Of a stretch of 64,000 bases of DNA, positions 11,461 through 22,558 are shown piece after piece (positions within the stretch are counted from its first letter, which is position 1; each line of letters starts with the position of its first letter). The stretch is taken from the NCBI RefSeq assembly GCF_000283155.1, contig NW_004454160.1:10699895-10763894 (forward strand), written 5' to 3'. Position numbers and translations under genes: made by a program. This DNA comes from Ceratotherium simum simum. Taxonomy: Eukaryota > Chordata > Mammalia > Perissodactyla > Rhinocerotidae. The notes under the pieces were generated by a model. It did no database searches. It was not told where the DNA came from and saw only the letters and a program-made list of their open reading frames with translations.

Positions 11461-12520
11461 TTAATAGATTTTATTTTTTTAGAGCAGTTTTAGGTTCATA
11501 GCAAAATTGAGCAGAGAGTACAGAGAGTTCCCATATACCTTGTCCTTTACCCCACCCCCTGCCACACACACACACAGACACACACACAGAGCCTCCTCCA
11601 CCATCAACATCCCACACCAGTGTGGTACATTTGTTACAATCCATGAACCAACACTGACACATCATTGTTAACCACAGTCCATAGTTTACATTATGGTTCA
11701 CTCTTTGTGTTGTACATTCTATGGGTTTGGACAAACGTATAATGACAAATATCCACCCGTATATTATCACATAGAATAGTTTCACTGCCCTAAAAATCCC
11801 CTATGTTCCACCTATTCATCCCTCCTTCCCTCCAAACCCTTGGCAATCACTGATTTTTTTTTACTGTCTCCATAGTTTTGCCTTTTCTAGAGTGTCATAT
11901 ATTTGGAATCATATGGTTATAACCTTTTCAGATTGGCTTCTTTCACTTAGCTATGTGCTTTTATAAGGTTCCTCCATGTCTTTTCATGGCTTGACTATTC
12001 ATTTCCTTTTAGTGCTGAAGAATATTTCATTGTCTGGATGTACCAGTTTATATATCCTCTCGCCTATTGAAGGACTTCTTGGTTGCTTCCAAGTTTTAGC
12101 AATTATGAATAAAGCTGCTATAAACATTTTTTGTGTGGGCATAATCTTCAACTCATTTGGGCAAATACCAAGGAGTGTGATTGCCGGATCCTATGGAAAG
12201 AGTATGTTTAGTTTTATAAGAATTACGCTCTCTTCCAAAATGGTGGTACCATTTTGCATTCCCATCAGTGATGCAGTAGAGGTCTTGCTGCTCCTCATCC
12301 TCATCAGCATGTGGTGCTGTTAGTGTTTTGGATTTTGGCCATTCTAATAGGCATGTAGTCATATTTCATTGTTGTTTTAATTTGCATTTCCCAATGACTA
12401 TGAGGTGGAGCATCTTTCCATATGCTATTTGCCGTCTGTATATCTTCTTTGATGAGGTGTCTGTTCAGATCTTTTGCCCATTTTTTAATTGGGTTGTTTC
12501 TTTCTCCCTTTTTGGCCCCA
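11461..12520 (-). repeat. L1 LINE 3' part inserted in L2
   Basis: The plus strand is reverse-complement L1: 'tgtggtacatttgttacaat', 'gccttttctagagtgtcata', 'ggttgcttccaagttttagc' and 'ggattttggccattctaata'. It spans late ORF2 to the 3' region. A (CA)n run lies at 11563-11590 within the 3' part. Confidence 0.88.
11563..11590. repeat. (CA)n microsatellite
   Basis: Two CA runs separated by a single G interruption, inside the antisense L1. Confidence 0.85.
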
Positions 12521-12525
12521 ATCAA
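12153..12525 (-). pseudogene. L1 ORF2 C-terminal remnant
   Basis: Minus-strand translation of 12304-12525 gives an L1 ORF2-like segment containing NPIKKWAKDLNRH and KEDIQTAN, followed in another frame by CITDGNAKWYHHF and HTPWYLPK. These are the well-known residues downstream of the reverse transcriptase domain. At least one frameshift separates the two pieces, and everything upstream (endonuclease, RT) is absent, so it is inactive. Confidence 0.8.
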
Positions 12526-12810
12526 TCCTTTCTACTCATCTTTTAGATCTTAACTCAGTGATCCCCTTCCTTGCATCTTTGACTAGATTTAAAAAAAACT
12601 CATAAATTCTTAGAGCACTATGTACCTCTTCTTCACAGTTTTCATAGTTGCAATTTTATATTTATTTGTTTAATTATTTGAATACTGTCTGTCTCCCTGA
12701 GTCTGTCAGAGCAGGCACCACATCTGGTTTTGTTCCCTGGTATGTCAGTAGTGCCCAGTGCTGTACCTAACACACGGTGGGTGCTTCGCAGTATTCATGG
12801 AGTGAGCAAT

Positions 12811-14261
12811 AGACTAAAACCCCATTGAGAAAGAAGGTGGAGTGCGGGGGAGGGGTCATCTAAAGAAACCACTGCAAATACAGAGTGAGTCCAGAATTTC
12901 AGAGCACGTACAACAGCGGGAGGGGGCAGACGGCCAAAAACAAATGCCAAAAAGCACAAACCTATAAGACTAGTGTCAGGAATACTAATGTGTAAAAGGA
13001 GCTGAGCCTTAACCAAGTGACTGAGACCACAGAAAGACTGTTTTAGAAAATTATCTGGAGCAAGAAAAATAACAAGGAAGAGCTAGGCCCCACACTTAGT
13101 AGAAGGGCATAATTTTTATTGCCTACTGTTTTTCTCCCAAGAAGAGTAGTTCTCAAACCAGACAATTTAAAGGCAAATTCCAGAAGAATGTCAACCCCAA
13201 GATCAGTGAAGAGGTGTGGAAGCATCTGGCCACATTATGTGGGCTTTGGTTTCAGATGAATCTCATCAGAACTTGGAGATGTGATTGCAGCGCCACTGAC
13301 CATAACTTCTGGGAAATTTGGGAAAGAAGCCAATAGCCAGGGAAGTGTGAAATGTTTCTCAGTTTGCAAAAAGGGAAAGAATGTGCATTTGGGTAAATTT
13401 ATTGACCTCTGACTACCAAACTTGGCATTGATTCATAGTACTAGTGTGTACTAGATTTGTAATGGGGTGCCTAGAAAGTGGAATTTTAGATCTTTCCACC
13501 TCAATAAGCCACCATTTCAAAGTCACTAGCCAGCAAGGAAGAGGCAGGAATCACCTTGGAGTAAGTCTTTGCTTCTAGAACAATCACATGAATGATACCC
13601 TTCAGCTGTGCAAATGTTGGCAGCTAGGCACCCATTATCCTGAGAATAGGCTGTAACTGGACACTTGGCCCTAATGTATAGCTTGACAACTGCTATTCTT
13701 CTCCGTATTTCTTGGTATGAATAGCTGGTTGGTAGAAGCAATTAGGCAAATATATACAGGTGCAAGGAGCCTTTTGAGAGAAAAAGGATCGGGACCAATG
13801 CTTTCTCATTTGAGGCTAAATACTATTAGATCTTCTCTGATGGGCTGCAATGGTTAAACCTGAATAGATGATCAAGAGACCCGCCCCCTCCCCACCCCCC
13901 AACCCCCAGGGCCAGGGGGAAACTAACCAGGGGGGAAGGGGAAGTGTGAAAAATATTGTCCTCCAGCATAGTGTGGGGCTGAAGCACCCTCCCAACCCAG
14001 CTGCCCCAGCAGAGAGGGTTTGGAGCAGGAGCCCATGTGGAGTGCATTCTTGTGTCAGCATGACGCTGGGGGAGACTCACTGTGACCGATGTAGAGAGCT
14101 GGACCTTCGGTGTTAGTGCAGCAGGCGTGGGTGGGGCTTTCTGTTTTCCACAGTGATACAGATGGCAACAGCAGCAGAGAGAGAGAGCCTGGACTCCCCC
14201 GGCCAAGCGCTGCACAGACTATACATCCATACACAGGCAGCAGGGAGCGAGGGAGCTTCTC
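12811..14261. other. Unassigned sequence
   Basis: About 1.45 kb without a confident repeat. It includes a C-rich patch near 13885-13920. Overlapping frames of 60-129 codons occur on both strands at 13816-14361 with no recognisable protein. Confidence 0.4.
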
Positions 14262-14725
14262 TTATTTGGTGTACGGGGCTGAACAGTGTCCCCCTAAAAT
14301 TCATGTCCACCCAAACCTCAGAATGCAACCTTATTTAGAAATAGGGTTGTTGCAGACATGATTAGTTAAGATCAGGTCATACTAGATTAGGGTAGGCCCT
14401 AAATCTAATAAGAGAGAGGACACAGAGAGACCCTCGGGGAGGAAGGCCATGTGACCACGGAGGCAGAGACTGTAGTGATGCAGCTAGAAGCCAAGGAACA
14501 CCAAGAATTGCTGGAAGACACAAGAGGCTAGGAGAGAGGCATGGAACAGATTCTCCCTCAGATCCTCCAGGAGAAACCAACCCTGCCAACGCCTGGATTT
14601 CAGACTTCGCCTGGATTTCAGACTTCCAGCCTCCTGAACTGCGAGAGAATAAATTTTTGTTGTTGTAAGCCACCAAGTCTGTGGTACTTTTTTACAGCAG
14701 TCCTAGAAACAAATTGACTGGGGCA
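14262..14725 (+). repeat. MLT1-type (ERVL-MaLR) solo LTR
   Basis: Sense LTR blocks in order: 'ggggctgaacagtgtccccc', 'caaccttatttagaaatagg', 'gattagggtaggccctaaat', 'gaactgcgagagaataaatt' (polyadenylation signal AATAAA) and 'gtaagccaccaagtctgtgg'. No gag, pol or env sequence is attached. Confidence 0.8.
14590..14625. repeat. 18-bp tandem duplication in the LTR
   Basis: The unit cgcctggatttcagactt is present twice without a mismatch (14590-14607 and 14608-14625). Consensus MaLR LTRs carry it once, so this is a local duplication after insertion. Confidence 0.95.
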
Positions 14726-15213
14726 TATGGGGATTCAAGAGATTAATCTGGAAAATAAGAAGTGATGTGAATCTTGTTTGAATCTCAATCTGGAAAAGCA
14801 AGTTACACTAGTCACAGATTATTAAACAGCTGTTTTATCCATTTTGATAAGTCAAGAAAAGGCAGAAATGACAACATCTTGTCATATTTTTGTGGATACA
14901 CTACAGAAACATGGGTTAGATGATAATACAAATATGAGGGTTTTCAGCCAGCTTAACACTCAATTGGATTGAGTGATTGATGCTGACCCCAGAAGATTGC
15001 AGGCGTCTGTTCTTTTATAGTGACTTGGATAAGACTTTGAATATGTTCTTATCAAATATATAAGTAATACAAAGTTGCTGGGATAATATGGTAGATGACA
15101 GATCCCACATTCAAATTAATCAGGATAGCTAGAATGATAAACCAAAAGCCCCAAGATGAAATTTTATGGGGAAAAATGTGAAGTTAAATCTTTAGGTTTA
15201 AAAAGTCAATTGC

Positions 15214-15408
15214 GGGCCGGCCTCATGGCTTAGCGGTTAAGTGCGCGCGCTCCGCTGCTGGCGGCCCGGGTTCGGATCCCGGGCGCGCACCGACGCACCG
15301 CTTCTCCAGCCGTGCTGAGGCCGCGTCCCACATACAGCAACTAGAAGGATGTGCAGCTATGACATACAACTATCTACTGGGGCTTTGGGGGGAAAATTAA
15401 GAAAAAAA
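15214..15408 (+). repeat. ERE1 SINE with perfect target-site duplication
   Basis: Well preserved ERE1: 'gggccggcctcatggcttag', box B-like 'gggttcggatcc', 'aaggatgtgcagctatgac', tail of A-rich sequence. The 13-bp duplication aaaagtcaattgc lies at 15201-15213 and 15409-15421 without mismatch. The intact CpG-rich head and perfect duplication point to a relatively young insertion. Confidence 0.95.
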
Positions 15409-15516
15409 AAAAGTCAATTGCAAGAATGAACTGGAGGAGACTTGGCTGGGGAACAACTCATGGGAAAATTTCTGGAGATTTACAGTTGACACTAGCTTAA
15501 AAGGAGACAGCAATAT

Positions 15517-15983
15517 TGATACCGAACCTCTTAATCTCAAATTCGTGTGCCCGATGCCCAGCAAGCCAAACACTGAGACATCAGTGCTTGGAGATGAGAA
15601 AGGTTTATTCGAATTGGCCAAAATGACTAGGTGGGAGCCTGGGTTCACTCAAATCCACCTCCTCTAGAACAGAAAGCGTGGGGGGTGGGGGGCGGTTTAT
15701 AAGCTAAGGTACTTGGCAGGAGGGGCTTCAGGGAAACAAACGGGTCACTCCTGATAAGCCTCTGGGCAATCTGACTTCTGGGCTTCAACAGCTGCTGAGG
15801 GTGGGCCTGCGGGCCGGTGATTGGCCATCCGGTAATCGCAACCTCCCCCTCCCCAAAGGCATTATCTTTCTCCTGCAAAACAAGCTCACAAATCCTGGAG
15901 ACCCCTGAGTCACCCCTCAAGTTAAACAAGAAAAACAGCAAATTGGTTTAATATCTATAGTGCCCCTCAGATACCCAGCTTCA
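15517..15983 (-). repeat. Solo LTR of an ERV1-like endogenous retrovirus
   Basis: Read on the minus strand it begins TGAAGCTGGG and ends GGTTCGGTATCA, so has TG...CA termini. It carries a TATA-like TTATAAA near 15702-15696 and AATAAA near 15609-15604, in the right order for an LTR. The 4-bp duplication ATAT flanks it (15513-15516, 15984-15987); 4 bp is typical of gammaretrovirus-like ERVs. No internal viral genes remain. Confidence 0.8.
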
Positions 15984-16239
15984 ATATAAGTTGCTTACTC
16001 AAAAAGTAACAAAATTTTAGACCATATTGATACAGATCCACTAATAACAACTAATTTATTAAAGTTCCTTACCGATATATTAAAATGATTTTAATACAGG
16101 TCATCAAAGTGTTTACTGGGAAAACCAGACAGTTAACGACTAACTTTGATACACAGGAATAACGAAGTGAGTGCATTGGTGAAGAGAGTAAGGCAGTTAC
16201 CAGGAAAATGCTCAGCATATATTAAATATGAAATGAGCA

Positions 16240-17424
16240 GCCTCAAGATTGCAAATCGTTCCTTCCCAAAGGTGCCCTCCCAGGCAGAGGAGTCGGAGAA
16301 GCTGCAGCAGATCAGGCAGGAGCTGCAGGGGTGGCCACTGCCCCACACCAACACGGTAATCCAGCAGATACTCAACAAGCTGCAACAATGCCCCAGGCCT
16401 GCTGGAGTCCTGAGCACTCTGGCTTCCGATTTCATGCCAACGTCTCTTGTGGCCCACACCAACTCTGAATTATACAGAGAAGAGAATTCTGGGAATGTAG
16501 TTCCAGCATAGCTAAATGGATACCATGCAAATCCAACACAACATCTGAAAGATTATTTTTTAACTTTTCGTTTAGAAATAACATTAATTACAAAAAAATT
16601 GCATAAAGAATTCCTGTATACCCTTCACGCAGCTTTCCCGAATGTTAATGTCGTACACAACCAAAGTACAATGATCAAAACTGAGACCGGCTCAAGACAA
16701 GGTTGACATAAGGGAAGCCACATTGTAGAAAAGAAAAACTCTGTTGTAACTTTGAATGACCTCTGACACACTAACCGGGCTGGATATGCACCCTCCAGGA
16801 GATCTAACTGCTCTGTAGATTTTACGACCCCTGCTTGTGCACGTACCTCCCAGCTGCGATAAAATGATAACTTTGTTCTTTTGAGTTCCTTAGGAATGTG
16901 ATGAGCCCCAAACAGAGAATCTATGCTAATAGCCATCATCAATGAAAACTGAAAGATCTGGTGTGGTGTGACTCCCAGTCTGTAAGACCAGAAGGTCAAC
17001 ATTCCTAACCCCCTCCCCTATAACCCACCGGCCTATATAACTGCTGTAAGTTTTGTGCCCCCTTAAGATGGTTTTTTTCAGACATTAGTCGGCCATCTTC
17101 CCTCTTGCTAGCAAGCTGTAATAAAAAAGTCCTTTTTCTCCTAGCACCTTGCCTCTCGACTATTGGCATGTCTTGCGGCGAGCAGAAGGCCCCACGTTGG
17201 GTGGCAACAAAACCAGAAAATTAGTGTTGATACTATTAACTAATTTACAGTTACTTCAAATTAAGTTGACTATCCCACTAATCTCCCTTTTCTGTTCCAG
17301 AACCCAATCCAGGCTCACAAATAGCAGTTAGTTGTTATGTCCCCTTATTCTCCTTCAGTCTGTGATAGTTCATCAGTCTTTTGAAAGAGTTTTTGAGAGT
17401 AAATTTCACAAACCAGAAAATGTC
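16240..17424. repeat. LINE-type segment inserted in the L3/CR1, itself split by a solo LTR
   Basis: The stretch before the LTR includes 'gagaattctgggaatgtag', 'ttcgtttagaaataacatt' and 'gtacaatgatcaaaac'. The stretch after it resumes with 'gatactattaactaatttac', 'cccaatccaggctcacaaat' and 'cagttagttgttatgtcccc'. I recognise this as a widespread L1-related sequence, but not its subfamily or orientation. The left edge is uncertain (between 16090 and 16240). Confidence 0.5.
16682..17209 (+). repeat. Solo LTR of an ERV1-like endogenous retrovirus
   Basis: Boundaries TGAGACCGGC...GGCAACA with a 4-bp AAAC duplication (16678-16681, 17210-17213); a 5-bp reading AAAAC is also possible. A TATA box (ctatataa, 17033-17040) is followed about 85 bp later by AATAAA (17120-17125), giving a U3-R-U5 layout. 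Internal viral genes are absent, as expected after LTR-LTR recombination. It is not alignable by eye with the other solo LTR nearby. Confidence 0.85.
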
Positions 17425-17720
17425 TAGAATGGTGAGGGTCTAGAAAGCAAGAACCCCGAAGAATCATTGCTAGAACTGGAGCTGTCAGCCTGGAGAGGAG
17501 ACGTCTTAAGGGGACACATTAGTTATCTTTAAAGTTGTCTTCACACACTGGAAGACCGTCATGCAGAAGATGGAGTGCACTTATTCAGTGTTGCCCCAGG
17601 GGATGGAAATAGAACCAAGAGGTAATGTCACCATTAGGAAGATTTCAGCTTGGTACTATGCAGAACATTCTTTCAGTTAGAACTAACTAACCATACCTTG
17701 GGCTTGGCAACACTGGGCTG

Positions 17721-18540
17721 GATCAGGGAAGATAGATAGGCCTAAGTACAAGAAGCCACGTAGAGGCTGGTCAGGGGTGGGGTGGCAGAACAGGAATAGC
17801 TGTGGGGCAGCTGGCCAGGGCCCTCATGACTTAGGGATGTCAGGCTCAGGGTGGAGAGCAGAGCAGACAGAGGCTTGATTGGCAGGCTTGATTGGCAGGC
17901 CCAGCAGAGAAGGTTGGCGAGATAACAGCAGGAACAGAGGGCACCTCATCTACAGGTTTGCTGCCAAGTCCACTATTAACAGGCGACTTGAGGCGTTGCC
18001 CACAACCCTACCAACAGGCTGTCTGTCCAGTCTGTCTAGTCTAGCCACTCTTACATGCTCTCTGACCTCTCATGAGAGGGAGGGTGCCTCTGAAGGGGCA
18101 AAAACTGTGTTTTTTGGTCCCAGAGTTCCAAGTTGAGAGCAGAAGCACAGGGACACCTCTTAGGGGGTATTGAGGTGCCCTGGGGGCTGAAAAGGCGCCA
18201 GATCCCTGGCACTTACTTCAGTCTGGCAGATCCTGTAGCTGAAGCTTTAGCCAGGGTCTTTCAAAGAAATGTTAATCATATCTATTTGAAACATATATCT
18301 TTGCTAAAAACAAAGCCAACTAAATAGCAGCAAGGAAAAGCAATTAGCTAATGCCTAAGTAAAGGTCTTATTTACATTTCTATTTTTCAAAACCAACCAA
18401 CAGTTGAGATTTTCTGCCAGGTTAGCTTAGCAAACACTAAGTTCACAATGTCCTCATGAGAAAGTAGCTAACAACTGCATCCAATGCAGCACTATCAACA
18501 CTTTGGCCTTGTCCATCAGTCTGACCATAGATCTGTGGAT
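17721..18540. other. Unassigned sequence with a small tandem duplication
   Basis: The 13-bp unit aggcttgattggc occurs twice in tandem at 17871-17896. The rest is unassigned; AT content rises after 18240. Confidence 0.45.
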
Positions 18541-18610
18541 CTGTCCTGCCATTCATCCATCTATCATCTGTCCCTCCACCCATCTACCTATACCTTCATC
18601 CATCAAGCCA
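18541..18610. repeat. Degenerate (ATCC)n-like tetranucleotide tract
   Basis: Repeated 'ccat', 'catc' and 'atct' words ('ccattcatccatctatcatc', 'cccatctacctataccttca') form an imperfect tetranucleotide microsatellite. Confidence 0.7.
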
Positions 18611-18770
18611 ACGTTTGTTTAACTTCTACTACGGGCCAGGTTCTGTGTTGGACACGAGGGGCATAATGAAGAAAAAATCATCTTTCCTGCTCTCAAGGTG
18701 CTTATAGTTTAGCGGAGGGTGATGTGATGGAGGTAACAAAACAATGAAAGTGGGTGTCACCGGGTGAAAC
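18611..18770 (-). repeat. L2 LINE 3' end fragment
   Basis: Reverse-complement L2: 'tttgtttaacttctactacg', 'ggccaggttctgtgttggac', 'cctgctctcaaggtgcttat', 'agtttagcggagg'. Divergent but in order. Confidence 0.6.
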
Positions 18771-19690
18771 ACAGACAAAGGAAGCTTAGATTTCCATTTA
18801 AAACTCATCCAATTGAACAATTTCTACAGATGATTCAAAGTCATCTGTAAGGAGTAAGTGAAAGGTATTTGAATTTCCACAGGGAGGTTCAGATTTTATG
18901 TGACTCACGAGATTTTCTTGGGATTGGAATCAGACTCAATGGAATTCAATTTAATAAATATGTATTGAGCGCCAACTAGGAGGAGAGGGATCAGTACCCC
19001 ACCCCTCCCCTATTCAGACTCAAGAGTATGAGCACCTCTCTAATGAGCCGACATGGTCCCACCTGGGGACCACTGGTGAGAAAGGCCACCAAGAGCTGCC
19101 ACCAGGAGGGAAGGTGACTGTGAAGAGGTGACTTGGCTGTCACGTCCCGACCCAGCTGCCCTAGCAGGGTGCGCCTGTGTGTAGGAGCAAGTGTGGAGCT
19201 TTCTTGCACTATGCACGACACTGAGAGCATAGGAGTGTCCTCCCTTGAAAAAGCACCATGGCCTGTGCAGAGTCTGAACTGTCGACACCATTGCCACCGT
19301 GAGCTGCGGGGGACACTCTGTGGTCAATGGTCAATGCTCATGGTCACCAAAGGACCTGAATTCCAGGCACTTCTCTGTTGCTCGCTGGCCACCTGAGTTG
19401 GCTCAAGTCCCCAGCCATAAACTGGGGACATTAGAATTCCCTTCTCAAGAGAGTTCTTTAAAGGCTGAACAGCTGCATCGAGAGGCTACATGGGAAGGCT
19501 CTCTCTAACTCGAATAAGAGTGTGTTTCAGGAACCAGCTCCAGCCAGCATTCTCACATCCTTAGATGGGTCATCAAGCATCACCTCCTCCTAATTTTCAC
19601 TTTGATCTGGGGTGAGAGAAATTGTTGACAGACCTTAAATCATCAATTGTTTTGCTCTACTTTAGACAGCAGCATTCTTTGTTTTTTTTT
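18771..19690. other. Unassigned sequence
   Basis: No confident element. 'ttaataaatatgtattgagc' near 18950 could be a stub of a reversed MIR or L2. Several frames of 61-95 codons overlap on both strands at 18991-19508 and lack similarity to known proteins. Confidence 0.4.
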
Positions 19691-19830
19691 CTACCTAACC
19701 TTTCTAAGCCTGACTTTGCTGTAAAATGGGATAACACAATGTACCTCGTGGGTTGTGGTAAAAATTAAATGAGGTATCAAGTATCTACCACGAGGCAAGG
19801 CCTAGCACAGGCATGGCCTGTGAAATCAAT
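19691..19830 (+). repeat. MIR SINE fragment
   Basis: Blocks 'cctaacctttctaagcctga', 'gctgtaaaatgggataacac', 'gggttgtggtaaaaattaaa' and 'ggcctagcacaggcatggcc' follow the second half of MIR. Confidence 0.65.
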
Positions 19831-19894
19831 CCCTGCTCCACTCCCGTCTAACTCGATCTTTAGCTTTAGTGAGCACATGTAGAGTAGGTGCTCA

Positions 19895-20165
19895 AAAACA
19901 GTTAATAACAGCTAGTGTTAATTGAGCACTTACTATAGGCCAGGCACCATTATGTCCCATTTGTGTATTAACTCATTTCAATCTCCCAACAGCCCTATGG
20001 GATGTGTACAATTACTATCCCTATTTTACAGTGAAGAAATAGGAGCACAGAGAAGTTAAGTCACTTGGCCAATATCACACAGCTGGTCAATAGTAAAGCC
20101 AGTGTACCAGCCCACACATTCTACTCCCTGACCCTGCTCCTGAGTGCTGTACTGGGCTGCCTCCT
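19895..20165 (-). repeat. MIR SINE, near full length
   Basis: Reverse-complement MIR: 'aattgagcacttactatagg', 'ccaggcaccattatgtccc', 'ctattttacagtgaagaaat', 'cacacagctggtcaatagta' and 'ctactccctgaccctgctcc'. Head and tail are both visible. Confidence 0.9.
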
Positions 20166-20919
20166 TACTGGGGTGACAAATTGAGTCCCAACTCAGCTTG
20201 CAAGTGGCTGAGTGTAATGAACTGTAGGTTACTTCCAGTTTGTGCTAAACGTTGGCCAAACAGGGCTTAGTTCCACCTGCTTTTCTCTGCCTTTCTAAAT
20301 CATCTCAACAATGTGTTTCAGTCTGCTTGTCTCCCTTAATTTGTTTATACTGCTTACCTCAAGTCAGGAACAATTTGACCTTTTACACTTTCAGAGTGCT
20401 AAATGGTCACATGCTTGAAAGGGAGCTAGAGAGAGAAAAAAGATTAACATAATACCATGTATCATAAACAGATAGTAGCCCAGGTCCAGCTGGACATAAA
20501 AAATCAGGCCAAATAGGGGGAAAAAAGGGAGGATCCTCTTTTGAGTAACATGTTTAGAAACTAACATTTTGCCCCTGAGAGGCACAGTACAAAATAAGAA
20601 TTTCCCATATTAATGAAGCCTCAGAATGATACAGACTGTGGCCCCAGATACGATCAAACAGAAAGAGAAGTCCAATGCAGTCGGTACCAAGGTGGACCAT
20701 GCAAGCAAGGAAAGACATCTAAGCAGCCAGGAAACCAGGGTCACTATGGAAACCCATGGTGCTGGGAGATGTGGCCCAGAAGCACAAGGGAAGGGAGAGC
20801 CAGGCCAAGGATGTTGGTGGGCAAGATTTACTTGAAGGGGGCTCTGCCTGTCTCTTTGTCCTGGTGTCAGAGACAGGAAGTATCCTGGTTTTCATAAAAG
20901 TAGGATGAACTCTCCCACA
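20166..20919. other. Unassigned sequence
   Basis: No confident repeat or exon. Purine-rich between 20420 and 20560. Confidence 0.4.
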
Positions 20920-21300
20920 TTTATTCTTTGAGCACTGATCATGCATCTGCCCCTTGGTGAGGGCCAGGATGCAAAGATGAACCAAAGGCTGCACCTGCCC
21001 TCAGGAAATTTACCCTCTACTGGGACAGACAGACCAGCAGGCATGTGACGGCCATGCTGTGTAATGATTGCTTTTATGGACTCGGGGAAAAGGAGCAAAG
21101 AAGGAGCAGGTCCAGGTGCAGGGAAGATGATGTCTGAGCTGCAACTTGGAGAATAACGTGGTGTTTTCCAGGCGGGTGGCACTGAAGTGTAATCATTCCT
21201 GGCAGGGGAAACTCCATCTGCAAAGACACTGTATTCTGAGCTAGTCTGGTGTGTACTGGAAAGCATGCCGTTGGGTGCGACTGGAGTGGAGGGCCTAGTG
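20920..21300 (-). repeat. L2 LINE fragment
   Basis: Reverse-complement L2: 'ggatgcaaagatgaaccaaa', 'cctgccctcaggaaatttac', 'ctctactgggacagacagac', then 'gatgatgtctgagctgcaac' and 'ttggagaata'. The order fits the 3' 400 bp of L2. Confidence 0.7.
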
Positions 21301-21757
21301 GGAACATGGTGATAGACGGGGCTGGAGGGGTGGGCAGAAGTCAGATCACAAATGGCGGCCTTGAGTTTATCCTGAAGGTGCCACTCACCTCTGATGGTTT
21401 GCTAAGAACTCTGCACAGGGCAGACTTTGCCTGCCTGGGTGCTACTGTGCTCCGGGGCAGTACTTTTCAGTATTTTTCAAACTACAGGTCACAACCCATT
21501 AGTGGATGATGAAATCAATTCAGTATTTTAAGACTAGAATTTTTTTTTTTTAAATAATGAAGTAGACTACAACAGCGCCTGTTGCACGATTTGTCATGGA
21601 CAATCTGCTTTTTTATTTTTAATTCCAATCTGTCATGGACTGATACTTTTGTAAAATATAATATAACAATAAAAAGTAATTACTAGAAAAAGGATCATGC
21701 TCTTGGATGTCACAGCAATTTCAAATTGCTACAAAAGTTTCTAAAAATACTTACTCT

Positions 21758-22558
21758 TTGTTTTTTAGCAACATTTTTGAGATATAATTCACATATCACA
21801 AAATTCACCCATTTGAAGCGACAATTTAGTGGTTTTTAGTATATTTACAGAGTTGTGCAACCATCACCACGACCAATTTTAGAACATTTTCATCACTCCT
21901 GAAAGAATCATTCTACCCATTAGCAGTTAATCCCTTTTTCTCTCCAGACCCTCTCCCCCTAGCCCTAGGCAATCACTAATCTATTTTCTGTCTCTAGACT
22001 TGCCTATTCTGGACATTACATGTATATGGAATCATACAATATATAGTCTTTTGTGACTGGCTTCTTTCTTTAGGATAATATTTTCAAGGTTCATCCATGA
22101 TATAGCATATACTTCATTTCTTTTTATTGCTGGATAGTATTCCATTGTATGGATATACCACATTTTGTCTATCCATTCATTAGTTGATGGACATTTGGGC
22201 TGTTTCCACCTTTTGGCTTTATGAATAATGCTTTTATGAACATTCACATACAAGTTTTCTGGTGGACATACATTTTCATTTTTCTTGGGTATATACACCT
22301 AGGGGTAGAATTGCTGGGTCATATAACTCTTTGTTTATCTTTTTGAGGAACCACCACCCTGTTTTCCATAGCAGCTTCAGCATTTCACATTCTCAGCAGC
22401 AGTGTATGAGCGTTCTAATTTCTCCACATTCTCATCAACACTTATTATAACCATCCTCGTGGGTGTGAAGTGATATCTCATCATGGTTTGTGTTTGCATT
22501 TCCTTGATAGCTAATGATGTCAAGCATCTTTCCATGTGCTCAACACTTACTCAGTGTA
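21758..22558 (-). repeat. L1 LINE 3' part
   Basis: Reverse-complement L1: 'gagatataattcacatatca', 'gttgtgcaaccatcaccacg', 'agtattccattgtatggata', 'gatggacatttgggctgttt' and 'tctcatcatggtttgtgttt'. It interrupts the DNA transposon described around it. Confidence 0.9.
22032..22298 (-). pseudogene. L1 ORF2 C-terminal remnant
   Basis: An 88-codon minus-strand frame reads as the L1 ORF2 C-terminus, with KRWKQPKCPSTNEWIDKMWY, HTMEYYPAIKRNE and SWMNLENIILKKEASHKR. The endonuclease and reverse transcriptase domains are absent. The frame is open by retention, not function. Confidence 0.85.

Larger units (their letters stand above)
10928..12810 (+). repeat. L2 LINE split by an antisense L1
   Basis: The left part (10928-11460) shows L2 ORF2 end blocks: 'cactgtagccagagtgattg', 'tgaaaccactcagcggctac', 'agcctaccaggtgctgcaga', 'tctggccctcacctatctct'. 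The right part (about 12521-12810) continues with 'cttaactcagtgatcccctt' and the 3' end 'ggtatgtcagtagtgcccag'. The two parts are collinear, so the L1 between them is a later insertion. Confidence 0.8.
14940..17720 (+). repeat. L3/CR1-type LINE, split by at least three insertions
   Basis: Pieces in consensus order: 14940-15213 (RT-coding part, with 'gacttggataagactttgaa' and 'gatgaaattttatggggaaaa'), 15422-15516 ('ggagacttggctggggaaca'), 15988-16085 ('aaaaagtaacaaaattttag') and 17425-17720 ('agaatggtgagggtctag', 'ctggagaggagacgtcttaa', 'tattcagtgttgccccaggg'). The joins across each insertion restore collinear CR1-like sequence. All frames are broken. A 3' limit near 17720 is approximate. Confidence 0.72.

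Noticed and set aside
15214..15300. A tRNA gene (box A and box B are present)
   Set aside because: The boxes belong to the tRNA-derived head of an ERE1 SINE that continues into SINE body and tail and is flanked by a target duplication. No tRNA cloverleaf is complete.
16146..16511. A 121-codon open frame with a helical-looking QQIRQELQ segment
   Set aside because: Its end (around 'gagaattctgggaatgtag') is part of a dispersed repeat that runs on into LINE sequence, it lies between two halves of an older LINE, and no known protein is recognised. Protein search would settle it.
15517..17209. A single provirus with two LTRs
   Set aside because: The two LTRs are in opposite orientations, do not resemble each other by eye, have different target duplications (ATAT, AAAC), and the DNA between them is LINE sequence, not viral genes.
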